Source: Paenibacillus sp. FSL H8-0079 (GTDB taxonomy: Bacteria > Bacillota > Bacilli > Paenibacillales > Paenibacillaceae). Taken from it: a stretch of 64,000 nt of DNA. Where the stretch lies: the NCBI RefSeq assembly GCF_037991315.1, contig NZ_CP150300.1:3596001-3660000 (forward strand), given 5' to 3'. The position numbers were made by a program, and so were the translations under genes. The number at the start of each line of letters is the position of its first letter. Position 1 is the stretch's first letter. This document shows, piece by piece, positions 1 through 8,601 of this stretch. The notes beneath the pieces are model-generated. The model was not told the DNA's origin and ran no database searches. It worked only from the letters and a program-made list of their open reading frames with translations.

Positions 1-2307
1 CCAATTACACAAATACCTTATGTACCAAGCTTTTTGCTAGCAATAGGAAGTACTGATGGAGATAAGGTCTTAACATTTAAACTAGTTGATCGTGCAGGGA
101 ATCAATCAGTAGAGTACAGTTCAACGGTAACATTAGATACCGTGCCACCCACAGGAACAGTTGCCATTAATGGGGGAGCTGCTTACGCAACAGATCGTGA
201 AGTAACCCTCGGGTTTACTTTAGGAGCAGGTGTTACGGATGTTGTAGCCGTTCAGTTCTCGAATGATAATGCTACATGGTCAGCTGAACAGACTTATGAA
301 GCAAATACTGGTTATACTTTACCAGCAGGTGACGGCAGCAAGACGGTTTATGTTCAATTTATTGACCGAGCGGGCAATACGGGCGCAGCACAAGCGAGTA
401 TTGTGCTGGATACAACAGCTCCAACAGGAACGCTAACACTTATAACGCCAAGTGTAACGAATGCAACTACTGTATTATTAACGGTAACAAGTAGTAATAC
501 AGACTATATGGAGCTAGGCGAGACGGGCCAAGATTATGGCGACCCAGTAGTGTATAGTGCTAGTCCACAATCGTATACATTGCAGGATACAGAGGAAGAT
601 GGCGTGAAGACGCTGCAGATTCGCTTGTCTGACTTAGCAGGAAATACAACAGTGCTTACACAAACCGTAACACTGGATCGTGAAGTACCAACAGGAACAG
701 TCGTTGTGAATGAAGGCAAGGCTTACGCAAATGATTCGGATGTAGCAGTTGAAGTGACACCAGAAGCAGGCGTAACAGATATTGTGAATATTCGCTATAG
801 CGTTAACGGATCAGCACCAACAAACATAGCGTATACGAATAACTTTACAATAGATGTAGGAAGTACAGATGGAGCGAAGGCAATTATTTTACAGCTTATT
901 GACGGTGCAGGAAATGAATCAGTAGAGTACAGTTCAACGGTAACATTAGATACCGTACCACCCACAGGAACAGTTGCCATTAATGGAGGAGCCGCTTACG
1001 CAACAGATCGTGAAGTAACCCTCGGGTTTACTTTAGGAGCAGGTGTTACGGATGTTGTAGCCGTTCAGTTCTCGAATGATGACGCTACATGGTCAGCTGA
1101 ACAGATTTATGAAGCAAGCATGAGCTATACATTGCCAGCAGGTGATGGCAGCAAGACGGTTTATGTTCGCATCATTGATCGAGCAGAAAATATAGGCTCG
1201 GCCCAAGCAAGTATTGTACTGGACACTACAGCTCCGATCGTTACAGGTGTAACGGATGGGGCGAGCTATAATTCCTCCCGAACCATTACCTTTAATGAAG
1301 GTACAGCAACATTGAACGGGCAAAACTTTATAAGTGGCTCACCTGTAGACGTTGAAGGTTCCTATGTACTTGTTGTTACAGATGCCGCAGGTAATTCGAT
1401 TACCCTTGCATTCACCATTATTAAATATAGTGTAGGCTATGACGGGAATGGAGCTACTGGAGGAGAGGTACCCCTAGATAGTCAAACCTATGAAGCGGGG
1501 AGTAGTGTAACCGTCGCTGATAATGTTGGAAGTCTAGTGAAGACTGGATTTACGTTGATTGGTTGGAATACGGAAGCAGATGGAAGTGGGAAAAGCTATG
1601 TAGCGAATGATACTTTCCATATAAACGAAGCTGATGTCATGTTGTATGCGAAGTGGAGTATAAACAATTCTTCTAACAATAATGGAGGAGGAAGTAATCC
1701 ACCACCTCCTCAAAATTCAATACCGGTACCAACACCCAATCCGCAACCTACCCCAGAAGAACCCAAACCTGAACCTGAACCACCTGTCGTTACTTTTGAC
1801 GACCTTTCAGGACATTGGGCAAAAGGAATGATTGAGGAACTAGCAAGTCAAGGGATAATCGCAGGGTATCCCGACGGTTCTTTTCACCCGAATGAACACA
1901 TCAAGCGCCATCATATGGCTCTAATATTCACACGTGCTTTCGAGTTTAAACCCATACGTGAGGCAGTTTCGTTTTCTGACGTATCACCAAGCCATCCTTA
2001 CTATGAAGCCATCATGTCACTGCAACAAGCAGGAATAGTCGATGGAGCCAATGGGAATTTTAATCCAAACCATTCGCTGACTCGTGCAGAGATGGCTAAA
2101 ATTTTGACGCTGGCTTTTGAGATCAAACCAGGTGGAACAGTTGCTTTCCAAGATGTTCCTACAACTCATTGGAGCTATGATTACATCGCTGCACTGGCAG
2201 AACTAGAGATTGTACTCGGGGATAACGGCAAATTTAAGCCGGATGAACCCGTGACGCGTGCACAGTTTGTGGCGATGATGTACCGAGCCTTGAATGTTAT
2301 ACAATAA
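1..2307 (+). CDS. SLH-domain surface protein with Ig-like repeats (5' partial)
   Basis: This is a cell-surface protein, probably attached to secondary cell-wall polymer through its C-terminal SLH domains. The reading frame is open to the first base (Pro-Ile-Thr-Gln upstream of the first possible TTG at 34), so the true start lies outside the window. Seen in order: bacterial Ig-like repeats rich in DxVPPTGTV and DTTAP boundaries up to about residue 470; an InlB B-type repeat (YxVGYDGNGA ... GWNTEADGSG ... LYAKW); a Gly/Asn then Pro/Glu linker; and three SLH domains beginning FDDLSGHWA, FSDVSPSHPY and FQDVPTTHW. Two Ig blocks about 271 residues apart are nearly identical at the DNA level (roughly 105-300 and 918-1113). 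The ligand or enzyme role, if any, would be in the missing N-terminal part. Confidence 0.9.
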   Translation, partial: PITQIPYVPSFLLAIGSTDGDKVLTFKLVDRAGNQSVEYSSTVTLDTVPPTGTVAINGGAAYATDREVTLGFTLGAGVTDVVAVQFSNDNATWSAEQTYEANTGYTLPAGDGSKTVYVQFIDRAGNTGAAQASIVLDTTAPTGTLTLITPSVTNATTVLLTVTSSNTDYMELGETGQDYGDPVVYSASPQSYTLQDTEEDGVKTLQIRLSDLAGNTTVLTQTVTLDREVPTGTVVVNEGKAYANDSDVAVEVTPEAGVTDIVNIRYSVNGSAPTNIAYTNNFTIDVGSTDGAKAIILQLIDGAGNESVEYSSTVTLDTVPPTGTVAINGGAAYATDREVTLGFTLGAGVTDVVAVQFSNDDATWSAEQIYEASMSYTLPAGDGSKTVYVRIIDRAENIGSAQASIVLDTTAPIVTGVTDGASYNSSRTITFNEGTATLNGQNFISGSPVDVEGSYVLVVTDAAGNSITLAFTIIKYSVGYDGNGATGGEVPLDSQTYEAGSSVTVADNVGSLVKTGFTLIGWNTEADGSGKSYVANDTFHINEADVMLYAKWSINNSSNNNGGGSNPPPPQNSIPVPTPNPQPTPEEPKPEPEPPVVTFDDLSGHWAKGMIEELASQGIIAGYPDGSFHPNEHIKRHHMALIFTRAFEFKPIREAVSFSDVSPSHPYYEAIMSLQQAGIVDGANGNFNPNHSLTRAEMAKILTLAFEIKPGGTVAFQDVPTTHWSYDYIAALAELEIVLGDNGKFKPDEPVTRAQFVAMMYRALNVIQ

Positions 2308-2370
2308 GCATCTAATTACATTAATCAGCAACGTATTCGGAAGGTGCATATCTTAGTTACGGTAAATAGA

Positions 2371-2410
2371 AAAACACGAGGGACTGCATTCACGCCTCGT
2401 GTTTTTTTCT
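2371..2410. terminator. bidirectional Rho-independent terminator
   Basis: Perfect 11-bp stem (AAAACACGAGG pairing with CCTCGTGTTTT, 2371-2381 and 2395-2405) with a T tract on the plus side and an A tract on the other, placed between two convergent genes. Confidence 0.85.
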
Positions 2411-2423
2411 GTATCTTCCTAAC

Positions 2424-3263
2424 TCATGGATGTTGATTGCAGAAACGGTCAATATAATCGGAACATTGCCCAGGCTCATCTTCCATGACGAAATGACCAG
2501 CTTTTGGAATGACATGTAGACACGCATGAGGGATATCCTGGACAAGCCTCTTTGCATACATGAGGGGCTGCCATTCATCTTCCTCACCCCATAGAATTTG
2601 AACAGGGACCTTCAGCTTGGGTAAATCTGTTCCATAGGATTCAGTATATTTTGCATTATAGTGAGCTACCTGATGGGAGAAAAAAGAGGATTTCCCCAAT
2701 GAACCTGTATGGGGTGCCAGATATGCATCCAGTGTATCGCCAGTCATAAGCTCTTTATTATACACTGCCATGGGTAATTGTTTCTTTAGCATGGCATCAA
2801 AATCAGCACGAGGCATTCGTTCGACCTGTTCAAGCTGTTCTTCGATAATTTTCTTCCAGGTTGGTGAGGGCCACGAATCATAGCTGGGCATGTTGAGTAA
2901 CGTAAGCGATTGTACACGCTCAGGTTGTTCCTGAGCCAGTTGGAGGCCAACAATTCCACCCAGATCGTGGGCTGCGACATGTAAACGATCCATTCCAAGT
3001 TCATCTAAAAGCTGACTAAACAGCGTATATTGCGCTGCCACAGAAGTATCTGCTTCGAGTGGTCTTTCGGATGCTCCATATCCAAGAAGGTCATGAACGT
3101 AGACTTTATACCCTTTTTGAACCAGAGCGGGTATTACTTTTCTCCATTCATAGCTATAAGACGGTGTTCCATGAAGGAGCCATATGGGAGAACCTTCTCC
3201 GTATTGCTCATAAGCGATCCGATATCCATTAATCAAGATGGATGACGTTGCTACTGTTTGCAT
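2424..3263 (-). CDS. alpha/beta hydrolase with Asp nucleophile (haloalkane dehalogenase / epoxide hydrolase type)
   Basis: 279 residues, a normal length for a single-domain alpha/beta hydrolase. The oxyanion strand HGTPSYSYEW, the nucleophile elbow VAAHDLGG, an acid after ILWGEEDEW and the catalytic His in KAGHFVMEDEP are visible. The elbow carries Asp, not Ser, where esterases have GxSxG. In this superfamily that is typical of haloalkane dehalogenases, fluoroacetate dehalogenases and epoxide hydrolases; the substrate cannot be told from sequence. The start ATG at 3263 has AAGGGAG about 8 bases upstream. It is divergent from a LysR regulator at 3411, which probably controls it. Confidence 0.8.
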   Translation of the reverse strand: MQTVATSSILINGYRIAYEQYGEGSPIWLLHGTPSYSYEWRKVIPALVQKGYKVYVHDLLGYGASERPLEADTSVAAQYTLFSQLLDELGMDRLHVAAHDLGGIVGLQLAQEQPERVQSLTLLNMPSYDSWPSPTWKKIIEEQLEQVERMPRADFDAMLKKQLPMAVYNKELMTGDTLDAYLAPHTGSLGKSSFFSHQVAHYNAKYTESYGTDLPKLKVPVQILWGEEDEWQPLMYAKRLVQDIPHACLHVIPKAGHFVMEDEPGQCSDYIDRFCNQHP

Positions 3264-3301
3264 AGTAATTACTCCCTTCCATAAGCGATTGAGATTAAAT
3301 T

Positions 3302-3366
3302 AGCTCTCGTTGAGCTACATTGAATATAAACGATTGCTTTCTATTAGTTAAATTGATAGTTTATAT
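3302..3366. promoter_or_regulatory. inverted repeats in the hydrolase/LysR divergent region
   Basis: Two dyads lie in the 147-bp divergent spacer: AGCTC-5-GAGCT (3302-3316) and ATATAAAC ... GTTTATAT (3324-3331 and 3359-3366). The second arm is followed by another copy of TAAACGAT, first seen at 3327. LysR regulators usually bind such spacers, so these are candidate binding sites; this is inference. Confidence 0.4.
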
Positions 3367-3410
3367 GTAAACGATCAGTATTAATGATGTTAAATAGAAG
3401 GGAGCCAATG

Positions 3411-4271
3411 ATGGAAATACGTCATTTGGTCACATTTATTGCGATTGTGGAACACGAGGGATTTACCAAAGCTGCTGAGCATCTTGGATATGCGCAATCT
3501 ACAATTACATTGCATATCAAGGCATTGGAAGAGGAGATTAACTATCCTTTATTTGATCGAATCGGTAAGCGGGTTATTTTAACGGAGACTGGAAAAAAAT
3601 TATTGCCACATGCCAAAAAAATGCTTGATCTGTATCATATGATTAAGGAAGTGACCGCTGCACAAGGTGAATTAACGGGTAATATCGTGATCAGTATTGG
3701 AGAAACGTTGTTGATCTATCGTTTTCCACCTATTATTGAAGAGTTCAAAAGGTTGCATCCTCTTGTCAATATAGAATGGCACCAATTAGATTCCGTGTAT
3801 TATAAAGAAAATTTGATGCAAGGTAAAAGTGATATTTCCTTCATGCTAGGGACAGAGATTCATGACTCCAATCTGTACAGTGAGAAATTGGCTGAAGAGC
3901 CCATGATGTTGTTGTATCCCAATTCGTTTGAGTTACAACGGGACATTGTGCAGAGCAATTTACTTTTTACCGAAAGAGGTTGCGGTTATCGCACATTGTT
4001 TGAACAATGCATTGAGGAGTATCAGATTGGAATTACTTCCAATATTGAATTCTGGAGTATTGAAGCTGTGAAACAGTCGATATTGAGTGGTATGGGCATA
4101 TCTTTGTTACCTCGAATTACGGTAGAGAGGGAGCTGAAGGACGAAAAACTTTCAGGTCAGCAGTACAAGCAGAATTTAGCTACTCAGCTGTTATATCCCA
4201 AAAACAAGTGGATCTCTCCCCAAGTAGAAGCTTTTATAGAGATCGTTAGAAAGCACGCCTCCCTCTGGTAA
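3411..4271 (+). CDS. LysR-family transcriptional regulator
   Basis: 286 residues from ATG 3411. The N-terminal winged helix is clear (MEIRHLVTFIAIVEHEGFTK ... LGYAQSTITLHIKALEE), followed by a LysR substrate-binding domain starting near residue 88 (GNIVISIGETLLIYRFPPII). The start at 3411 is chosen because AGAAGGGAG ends 6 bases before it; an upstream in-frame ATG at 3384 has no ribosome site and would overlap the binding sequence. Divergent orientation to the Asp-nucleophile hydrolase suggests it controls that gene and itself in response to an unknown small ligand. Confidence 0.9.
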   Translation: MEIRHLVTFIAIVEHEGFTKAAEHLGYAQSTITLHIKALEEEINYPLFDRIGKRVILTETGKKLLPHAKKMLDLYHMIKEVTAAQGELTGNIVISIGETLLIYRFPPIIEEFKRLHPLVNIEWHQLDSVYYKENLMQGKSDISFMLGTEIHDSNLYSEKLAEEPMMLLYPNSFELQRDIVQSNLLFTERGCGYRTLFEQCIEEYQIGITSNIEFWSIEAVKQSILSGMGISLLPRITVERELKDEKLSGQQYKQNLATQLLYPKNKWISPQVEAFIEIVRKHASLW

Positions 4272-4396
4272 GGAAGTGAGGGCAAGCGTTAAAAATGAAT
4301 TGAACTTGGTAGGAAACAGTGTTACTCTAAAAGTCTGTGTGTTCGACAATATATTAAATAATAGTCACCAATTTAGTTATAAAGAAAGGTAACACT

Positions 4397-6136
4397 ATGA
4401 TAAAAGTTGATAACTTGTCCTTCTCATTTCCACAAAAGGAACTATATAACAACATCTCATTTACGTTTGAAGAGGCACAACATTGTGCTTTTATCGGAAC
4501 AAGCGGCAGTGGGAAAAGTACACTGATCGATATCCTGATGGATCCGGAACGATATTTGTTCGAGGGCAAGTTAGAGATAGACCCCGATTGCAGAATCGGG
4601 TATGTGAGTCAGTTCTCTCAAGTAGACAAAACGAAAGAAATGACCGTTTTTGAATATATCGGAGAAGAATTCATCAAGATACAAGATGAAATCACAGCCA
4701 TTTATGCTGAAATGGAAACCACGTCGGATATGGATTCCCTGATGGAAAAGGTTCAATTGGCTTTGGATGCCTTCGAGGCGATGGATGGGGATAATTACGA
4801 AAAAACCATTCATAAACAGTTAAACCTGGCCAACCTCATGAAGCTCAAAGATCTTAGTATATCCGCCATAAGCGGCGGGGAATTCAAACTTATTCAAGTG
4901 ATGAAGGAAATGCTGAATCGTCCAGACTTAATGATTATGGACGAGCCCGATGTATTTTTAGACTTTGAAAACCTGAACGCGCTCAAAAAATTGATTAATA
5001 CCCACAAGGGAATGCTGCTGGTCGTTACGCATAACCGGTATTTGTTGAATCATTGTTTCAACAAAATCATACACCTAGAAAACACAGAACTCCAAGAGTT
5101 TGACGGGCGATATATCGATTACAACTTCTCGCTGCTTCAGACTAAGATCGAGCTGCAAGAAATCGCGGTTGCTGAAGCTGAAGAAATTGAGAGATATGAT
5201 CACATCATCGACAATCTTAGAGAGATCGCCACGTATAATTCAGAAGCCTCCAGAGGCAGAGCGTTAAAAGCCAGAGTCAAGTTTCAAGAGAGATTGGAAG
5301 CACGTCGAATAAAAGAGCCATTTGTCGATATTAAACAGCCGAATATCCGTTTTGGTATCGATAAAGAAATGGAAGACACCGTTGTGGTTAACGTCAATAA
5401 TTATAGCGTTTCCTTTGACGAGTTGCTTTTGGAAAATGTGAACTTTGAGATCAAATCGACAGATAAAGTAGCCCTGATCGGTCCAAATGGTACCGGGAAA
5501 ACGACTTTACTCCGAGAAATCTTTAAAAACAATCAGAATTCCATTGAAATCAATGCTGATGTTAACCTGGCTTATTTATCTCAGGTTCAAGGCGAGATGT
5601 TAAAAGATTCGAATACCATACTAAATGAATTCATTGATTCCGGGTTTCAAACGTATGATGAGATTAGATCGTATCTTCCAAACTATGGCTTTGAAGGAGA
5701 AATCCTTGATCAAAAGATTGAATCGTTATCTGGCGGAGAAAAAAACATGCTTCAATTGGCTAAAGTTTCTGCCAGTCAAGCCAACGTATTGCTTCTTGAT
5801 GAACCGACAAGTCATTTGGACATCTATACACAAATTGCTTTGGAGAAAGCCATTGAAGACTACAAAGGTGCGATTATCATGATTTCTCATGATTTCTATT
5901 CTGTTGTAAATGGTATGGATTATGTTTTAATTATTGAGGACAAGACGATTAGTAAAATGAGTATAGAAGAATTTAGACAGATGATTTATGCTAGTCATTT
6001 TGATGAAGACTATCTAGAAAATGAACAAAAGAAAAAGTCTGTTGAAATGAAAATAGAATTGGCTTTAAAAGATACTAATTTTGAACTTGCAAAGAGTTTG
6101 GTTGATGAGTTAGAAGAGCTGATTAAGTTGCTTTAA
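4397..6136 (+). CDS. ABC-F family ATPase (duplicated ATP-binding domains)
   Basis: 579 residues with two ABC ATPase domains and no membrane segments, the hallmark of ABC-F proteins that act on the ribosome, including antibiotic ribosomal-protection proteins. Domain 1: Walker A GTSGSGKST, signature ISGGE, Walker B LMIMDEPDVFLD. Domain 2: GPNGTGKTT, LSGGEKN, VLLLDEPTSHLD. Between them is a charged inter-domain linker (about residues 235-310), and the C-terminus ends in a Lys/Glu coiled segment. Domain 1 has DEPDVFLD rather than the usual DEPTNHLD. GAAAGG precedes ATG 4397. The substrate drug, if any, cannot be assigned; a housekeeping translation factor is the alternative. Confidence 0.85.
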   Translation: MIKVDNLSFSFPQKELYNNISFTFEEAQHCAFIGTSGSGKSTLIDILMDPERYLFEGKLEIDPDCRIGYVSQFSQVDKTKEMTVFEYIGEEFIKIQDEITAIYAEMETTSDMDSLMEKVQLALDAFEAMDGDNYEKTIHKQLNLANLMKLKDLSISAISGGEFKLIQVMKEMLNRPDLMIMDEPDVFLDFENLNALKKLINTHKGMLLVVTHNRYLLNHCFNKIIHLENTELQEFDGRYIDYNFSLLQTKIELQEIAVAEAEEIERYDHIIDNLREIATYNSEASRGRALKARVKFQERLEARRIKEPFVDIKQPNIRFGIDKEMEDTVVVNVNNYSVSFDELLLENVNFEIKSTDKVALIGPNGTGKTTLLREIFKNNQNSIEINADVNLAYLSQVQGEMLKDSNTILNEFIDSGFQTYDEIRSYLPNYGFEGEILDQKIESLSGGEKNMLQLAKVSASQANVLLLDEPTSHLDIYTQIALEKAIEDYKGAIIMISHDFYSVVNGMDYVLIIEDKTISKMSIEEFRQMIYASHFDEDYLENEQKKKSVEMKIELALKDTNFELAKSLVDELEELIKLL

Positions 6137-6170
6137 GTTACAACTCTCTAATATAATAATAGACCAGAAA

Positions 6171-6200
6171 AAAGTCGCTATCTTAGCGACTTTTTTTGTT
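6171..6200 (+). terminator. Rho-independent terminator after the ABC-F gene
   Basis: Stem AAGTCGCTA/TAGCGACTT with a 3-base loop followed by seven T. The same hairpin sequence recurs at 13031, 19208, 34741, 40392 and 47471, where it forms part of the dispersed GGACAAGAAC repeat. Confidence 0.85.
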
Positions 6201-6228
6201 CGGAAGGCCAATGGAAGGTAAATAATTG

Positions 6229-6258
6229 TTGACCGATCGTTCCCAAGTAAGTTATATT
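6229..6258 (+). promoter_or_regulatory. promoter with GACCGATCGTTC operator in its spacer
   Basis: TTGACC, 18-base spacer, TATATT. The spacer overlaps GACCGATCGTTC (6231-6242), one mismatch from the palindrome GAACGATCGTTC found at several promoters in this window. A TetR-type repressor bound here would block RNA polymerase. The next plus gene is at 6495. Confidence 0.55.
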
Positions 6259-6287
6259 TAATCACGAAAAGAAAATAATGCACCCTG

Positions 6288-6307
6288 TTGAGAATGAACA
6301 TTCTCAA
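6288..6307. promoter_or_regulatory. 20-bp palindrome, candidate TetR operator
   Basis: TTGAGAATG, two bases, CATTCTCAA: perfect 9-bp arms in the leader of the gene at 6495. A weaker copy (TTAGAATA TT CATTCTCAA) lies at 7421-7439 just after the TetR gene. The size and symmetry suit a TetR-family dimer. Confidence 0.5.
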
Positions 6308-6356
6308 TCATGTGACCTCTAGTTTCCAACACGTAAGAATTAATTTTGTGTTTTTA

Positions 6357-6368
6357 GAACGATCGTTT
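6357..6368. promoter_or_regulatory. second GAACGATCGTTC-like operator
   Basis: GAACGATCGTTT, containing the perfect palindrome AACGATCGTT, 127 bases before the start at 6495. One mismatch from the shared motif described at 6229. Confidence 0.45.
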
Positions 6369-6494
6369 TAGAAACGGGTATTTTACAACATGCTATTTAG
6401 ATGAAAAAATCAGTTTTTGCACATTTCAAATGGATTAATGAAACAACTGCTAAAACATTCGTTTCGGAGAATAACCTAATAGGAGGAGTGTAAC

Positions 6495-6752
6495 ATGCGT
6501 TTTCTCGTTCATGTCAAAATTCAACCGGATGCACCGCAGGAAGAAATTGCGGAACAATTGCCAGCAGAACAAGCACGGTTCGCAGAATTGGTGGAGCAAG
6601 GAGTGATCACTAAGTTTTATCTCTCACACACGAGGGACGAGCACTGGTCCATTTGTATCGCTGACAACCAAGATGCTTTAATTATCGCATTGGAAACTTT
6701 ACCGTTTTATAAATTTATGATCATAAATTATACCGAACTGGTTGACGAATAA
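6495..6752 (+). CDS. muconolactone delta-isomerase-like small protein
   Basis: 85 residues. The pattern MRFLVHVKIQPDAP ... EQARFAELVEQGVI ... HWSICIADNQDAL ... LPFYKFM resembles the ferredoxin-like fold of muconolactone isomerase and related YciI-like small enzymes, usual length 85-100. No aromatic-degradation pathway lies nearby, so the muconolactone reaction itself is not implied. Ribosome site AGGAGGAG is 7 bases before ATG 6495. The TetR gene at 6828 follows, and the leader holds three candidate operators, so this gene is probably repressed by that TetR. Confidence 0.7.
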   Translation: MRFLVHVKIQPDAPQEEIAEQLPAEQARFAELVEQGVITKFYLSHTRDEHWSICIADNQDALIIALETLPFYKFMIINYTELVDE

Positions 6753-6780
6753 CACCTAAAAACAAGACATTAATCATTCT

Positions 6781-6813
6781 TTACTTATCGTTCCCAATAT
6801 GTTAAGTTATTTT
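6781..6813 (+). promoter_or_regulatory. putative promoter/operator of the TetR gene
   Basis: TTACTTATCGTTCCCAATAT followed by GTTAAGTTATT aligns with the promoters at 6229 and 18130 (shared ATCGTTCYNAA). The -10 is less clear than at those sites. It suggests autoregulation of the TetR gene at 6828. Confidence 0.4.
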
Positions 6814-6827
6814 CGGGAGGGACTTTT

Positions 6828-7406
6828 ATGTCAAGAAGTAAAGAGTTTGAAGTAAATGTAGTTTTGGACAAAGCAATGATTCTTTTTTGGGAACAAGGTT
6901 ACGAGAAGACATCCATGAGTGATTTGGTTAAGCATATGGGCATCCATCGTAGAAGCTTGTATGACACATTTGGAGATAAACATTCGTTATTTCTACAGGC
7001 TATGGATCGTTACATCAACAAAAGTAACGTTATGCTTACTGGTGAGGTTAAACAATCTAAGACTGCAAAAGAAGCTTTGCAGAAGATTTTTAGATTCATG
7101 GTCTTAGAAGAAGAAGATTCCGTTTCTGGTTGCCTACTAGTGAATTCGGTCACGGAACTGTCTGCACGAGATTCAGATGTAGATACCAGAACTATTAAAT
7201 CATTCGAATTAACAGAGCTAATGTTTGAACAGGTTATTCTCTGGGGGCAGCGGGATGGAGAATTTTCTCTCGATTACGATGCAAAGGAAATGGCTGAAAA
7301 TCTGCATACTTTATCCGTTGGAATTAGAGTAATGGCAAGATCCTCAATGGATAAAGAAAAACTATTTCGTATCGTTGATATATCAATGGGGCAATTAATA
7401 GTGTAA
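6828..7406 (+). CDS. TetR/AcrR-family transcriptional regulator
   Basis: 192 residues. N-terminal TetR helix-turn-helix: a helix with AMILFWEQGYEKTSMSDLVK, then HMGIHRRSLYDTFGDKHSLF at about residues 38-57; the rest is the helical ligand domain. The start ATG 6828 follows GGGAGGGA. Its first residues (SRSKEFEVN) resemble those encoded by the truncated TetR start at 18182 (RYREFEENK), so the two belong to one subfamily. It lies downstream of the isomerase-like gene with the same operator motif at both, which points to local autorepression. The inducer is unknown. Confidence 0.85.
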   Translation: MSRSKEFEVNVVLDKAMILFWEQGYEKTSMSDLVKHMGIHRRSLYDTFGDKHSLFLQAMDRYINKSNVMLTGEVKQSKTAKEALQKIFRFMVLEEEDSVSGCLLVNSVTELSARDSDVDTRTIKSFELTELMFEQVILWGQRDGEFSLDYDAKEMAENLHTLSVGIRVMARSSMDKEKLFRIVDISMGQLIV

Positions 7407-7769
7407 ATTTTTTAAAATTATTAGAATATTCATTCTCAAAAAAAAGTTTTCCCTTTGCGATTGAGTGTCTAAGGCACCTCTAACTGACCGCTTTGCTAAA
7501 GAGGGCTAAATACGATTCTTGTGGCAAGACACTTATCATTCCAGGAGCAATTCATTGATTAGAGCTCGTACAGAGGATGTAGATCGTTAATCAAAAAGAA
7601 CACTATAAATCAGGTGTGAAAATAGATGATATATCCGAGATCCGGAGAGGGAAGCCCATAGAATTCCTCTCATTCGAATTCGGCAGGAATAAGGGTATAA
7701 CATTTTAAATATATAGTTTGCTCAATTCAAATGAAACAATAAGTAGTTAGAACAAGAGGAGGCAATCAC
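7407..7769. other. intergenic region without recognisable gene
   Basis: 363 bases. Apart from the weak inverted repeat at 7421-7439 and a ribosome site (GAGGAGG) for the next gene, I see no open frame or strong hairpin. Confidence 0.4.
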
Positions 7770-8165
7770 ATGCTTTACTACGAATCTCCCGAGGCTCTGG
7801 TCTCATGGAACCAAGAACTTAAAGCGGTTATTATAGAATGGAAGGGGTTCGCTACCCGAGATCAATACCAAGTCCCTTTGAACAAAAGCTTAGAGCTATT
7901 AATCGCTAAAAAAGCTACAAAATCAATCGCAAACACATTAAAATTCTCGGCAATTTCACCAGCTGATCAACAATGGTTCTCAGAAGTTTGGTTTCCAAGG
8001 GCAGAAGAAGCAGGTTTGAAATACTTAGCTCTCATTACTCCAGAAAAAGCAGTCGCTAGATCGATTTTAAATAGACTGGACTCTGTGCTTGTAGGTAACC
8101 ATGTCACTGAAACCTTTGATTCTTTGGAAAAAGCAGAGCAATGGTTGGCTTCTCAAACGAAATAA
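7770..8165 (+). CDS. STAS/SpoIIAA-like domain protein
   Basis: 131 residues, start ATG 7770 with AGAGGAGG upstream. The sequence pattern (YYESPEALVSWNQELKAVII near the N-terminus, then LNKSLELLIAKKATKSIANT, WFPRAEEAGLK and ITPEKAVARS) resembles small soluble STAS/SEC14-like proteins common in Bacteroidetes and Paenibacillaceae. No catalytic residues are evident and no function is established. It is a single-gene unit: a clean terminator follows at 8210. Confidence 0.6.
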   Translation: MLYYESPEALVSWNQELKAVIIEWKGFATRDQYQVPLNKSLELLIAKKATKSIANTLKFSAISPADQQWFSEVWFPRAEEAGLKYLALITPEKAVARSILNRLDSVLVGNHVTETFDSLEKAEQWLASQTK

Positions 8166-8209
8166 GTATCCAAAATTCAACCAACGGGACTATAATATTA
8201 ATAAAGTAC

Positions 8210-8238
8210 AAGAGCCACACTTACTGTGGCTCTTTCGT
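8210..8238 (+). terminator. Rho-independent terminator
   Basis: 10-bp stem AAGAGCCACA/TGTGGCTCTT with a 5-base loop and a following T-rich stretch. Confidence 0.8.
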
Positions 8239-8276
8239 TTTGATGTAGTATAGTGAACAAGAGGTGGAAAACAACT

Positions 8277-8477
8277 ATGAAAAATAGAAACATTACAGGT
8301 ATTGTAGTGGCCATAATTTATTGTGTTGTTCTTTACGTTTTTTTAACTGATTCCCCATCTGGTGAAGCTCCAAATAATCCACTTTGGGTTTATTTATTGA
8401 TTCCACTTGGATCTATTGTCATTACGTCTTTTTTTGATTATGTGATCAAGTTCGATTTCTTTAGAAAAAAGAAGTAA
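8277..8477 (+). CDS. small two-helix membrane protein
   Basis: 66 residues from ATG 8277, chosen because GAGGTGG lies 9 bases before it; a GTG at 8253 is in frame but has no ribosome site. Two hydrophobic segments (GIVVAIIYCVVLYVFL at about 6-21 and LWVYLLIPLGSIVITSFFDY at about 36-55) are joined by a short polar loop, and the tail is basic (FRKKK). No family recognised. Confidence 0.5.
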   Translation: MKNRNITGIVVAIIYCVVLYVFLTDSPSGEAPNNPLWVYLLIPLGSIVITSFFDYVIKFDFFRKKK

Positions 8478-8601
8478 TGGAACGCTTATAGACTAAGTAG
8501 CTCGTTCAAGAATTAATTCAAGGCGTGTTTTTTCATCTTGAATATCTACTGGCTTTGAAAACACATTTTTGTTCTGCACCGCTGCAATCATCAACGATTG
8601 T

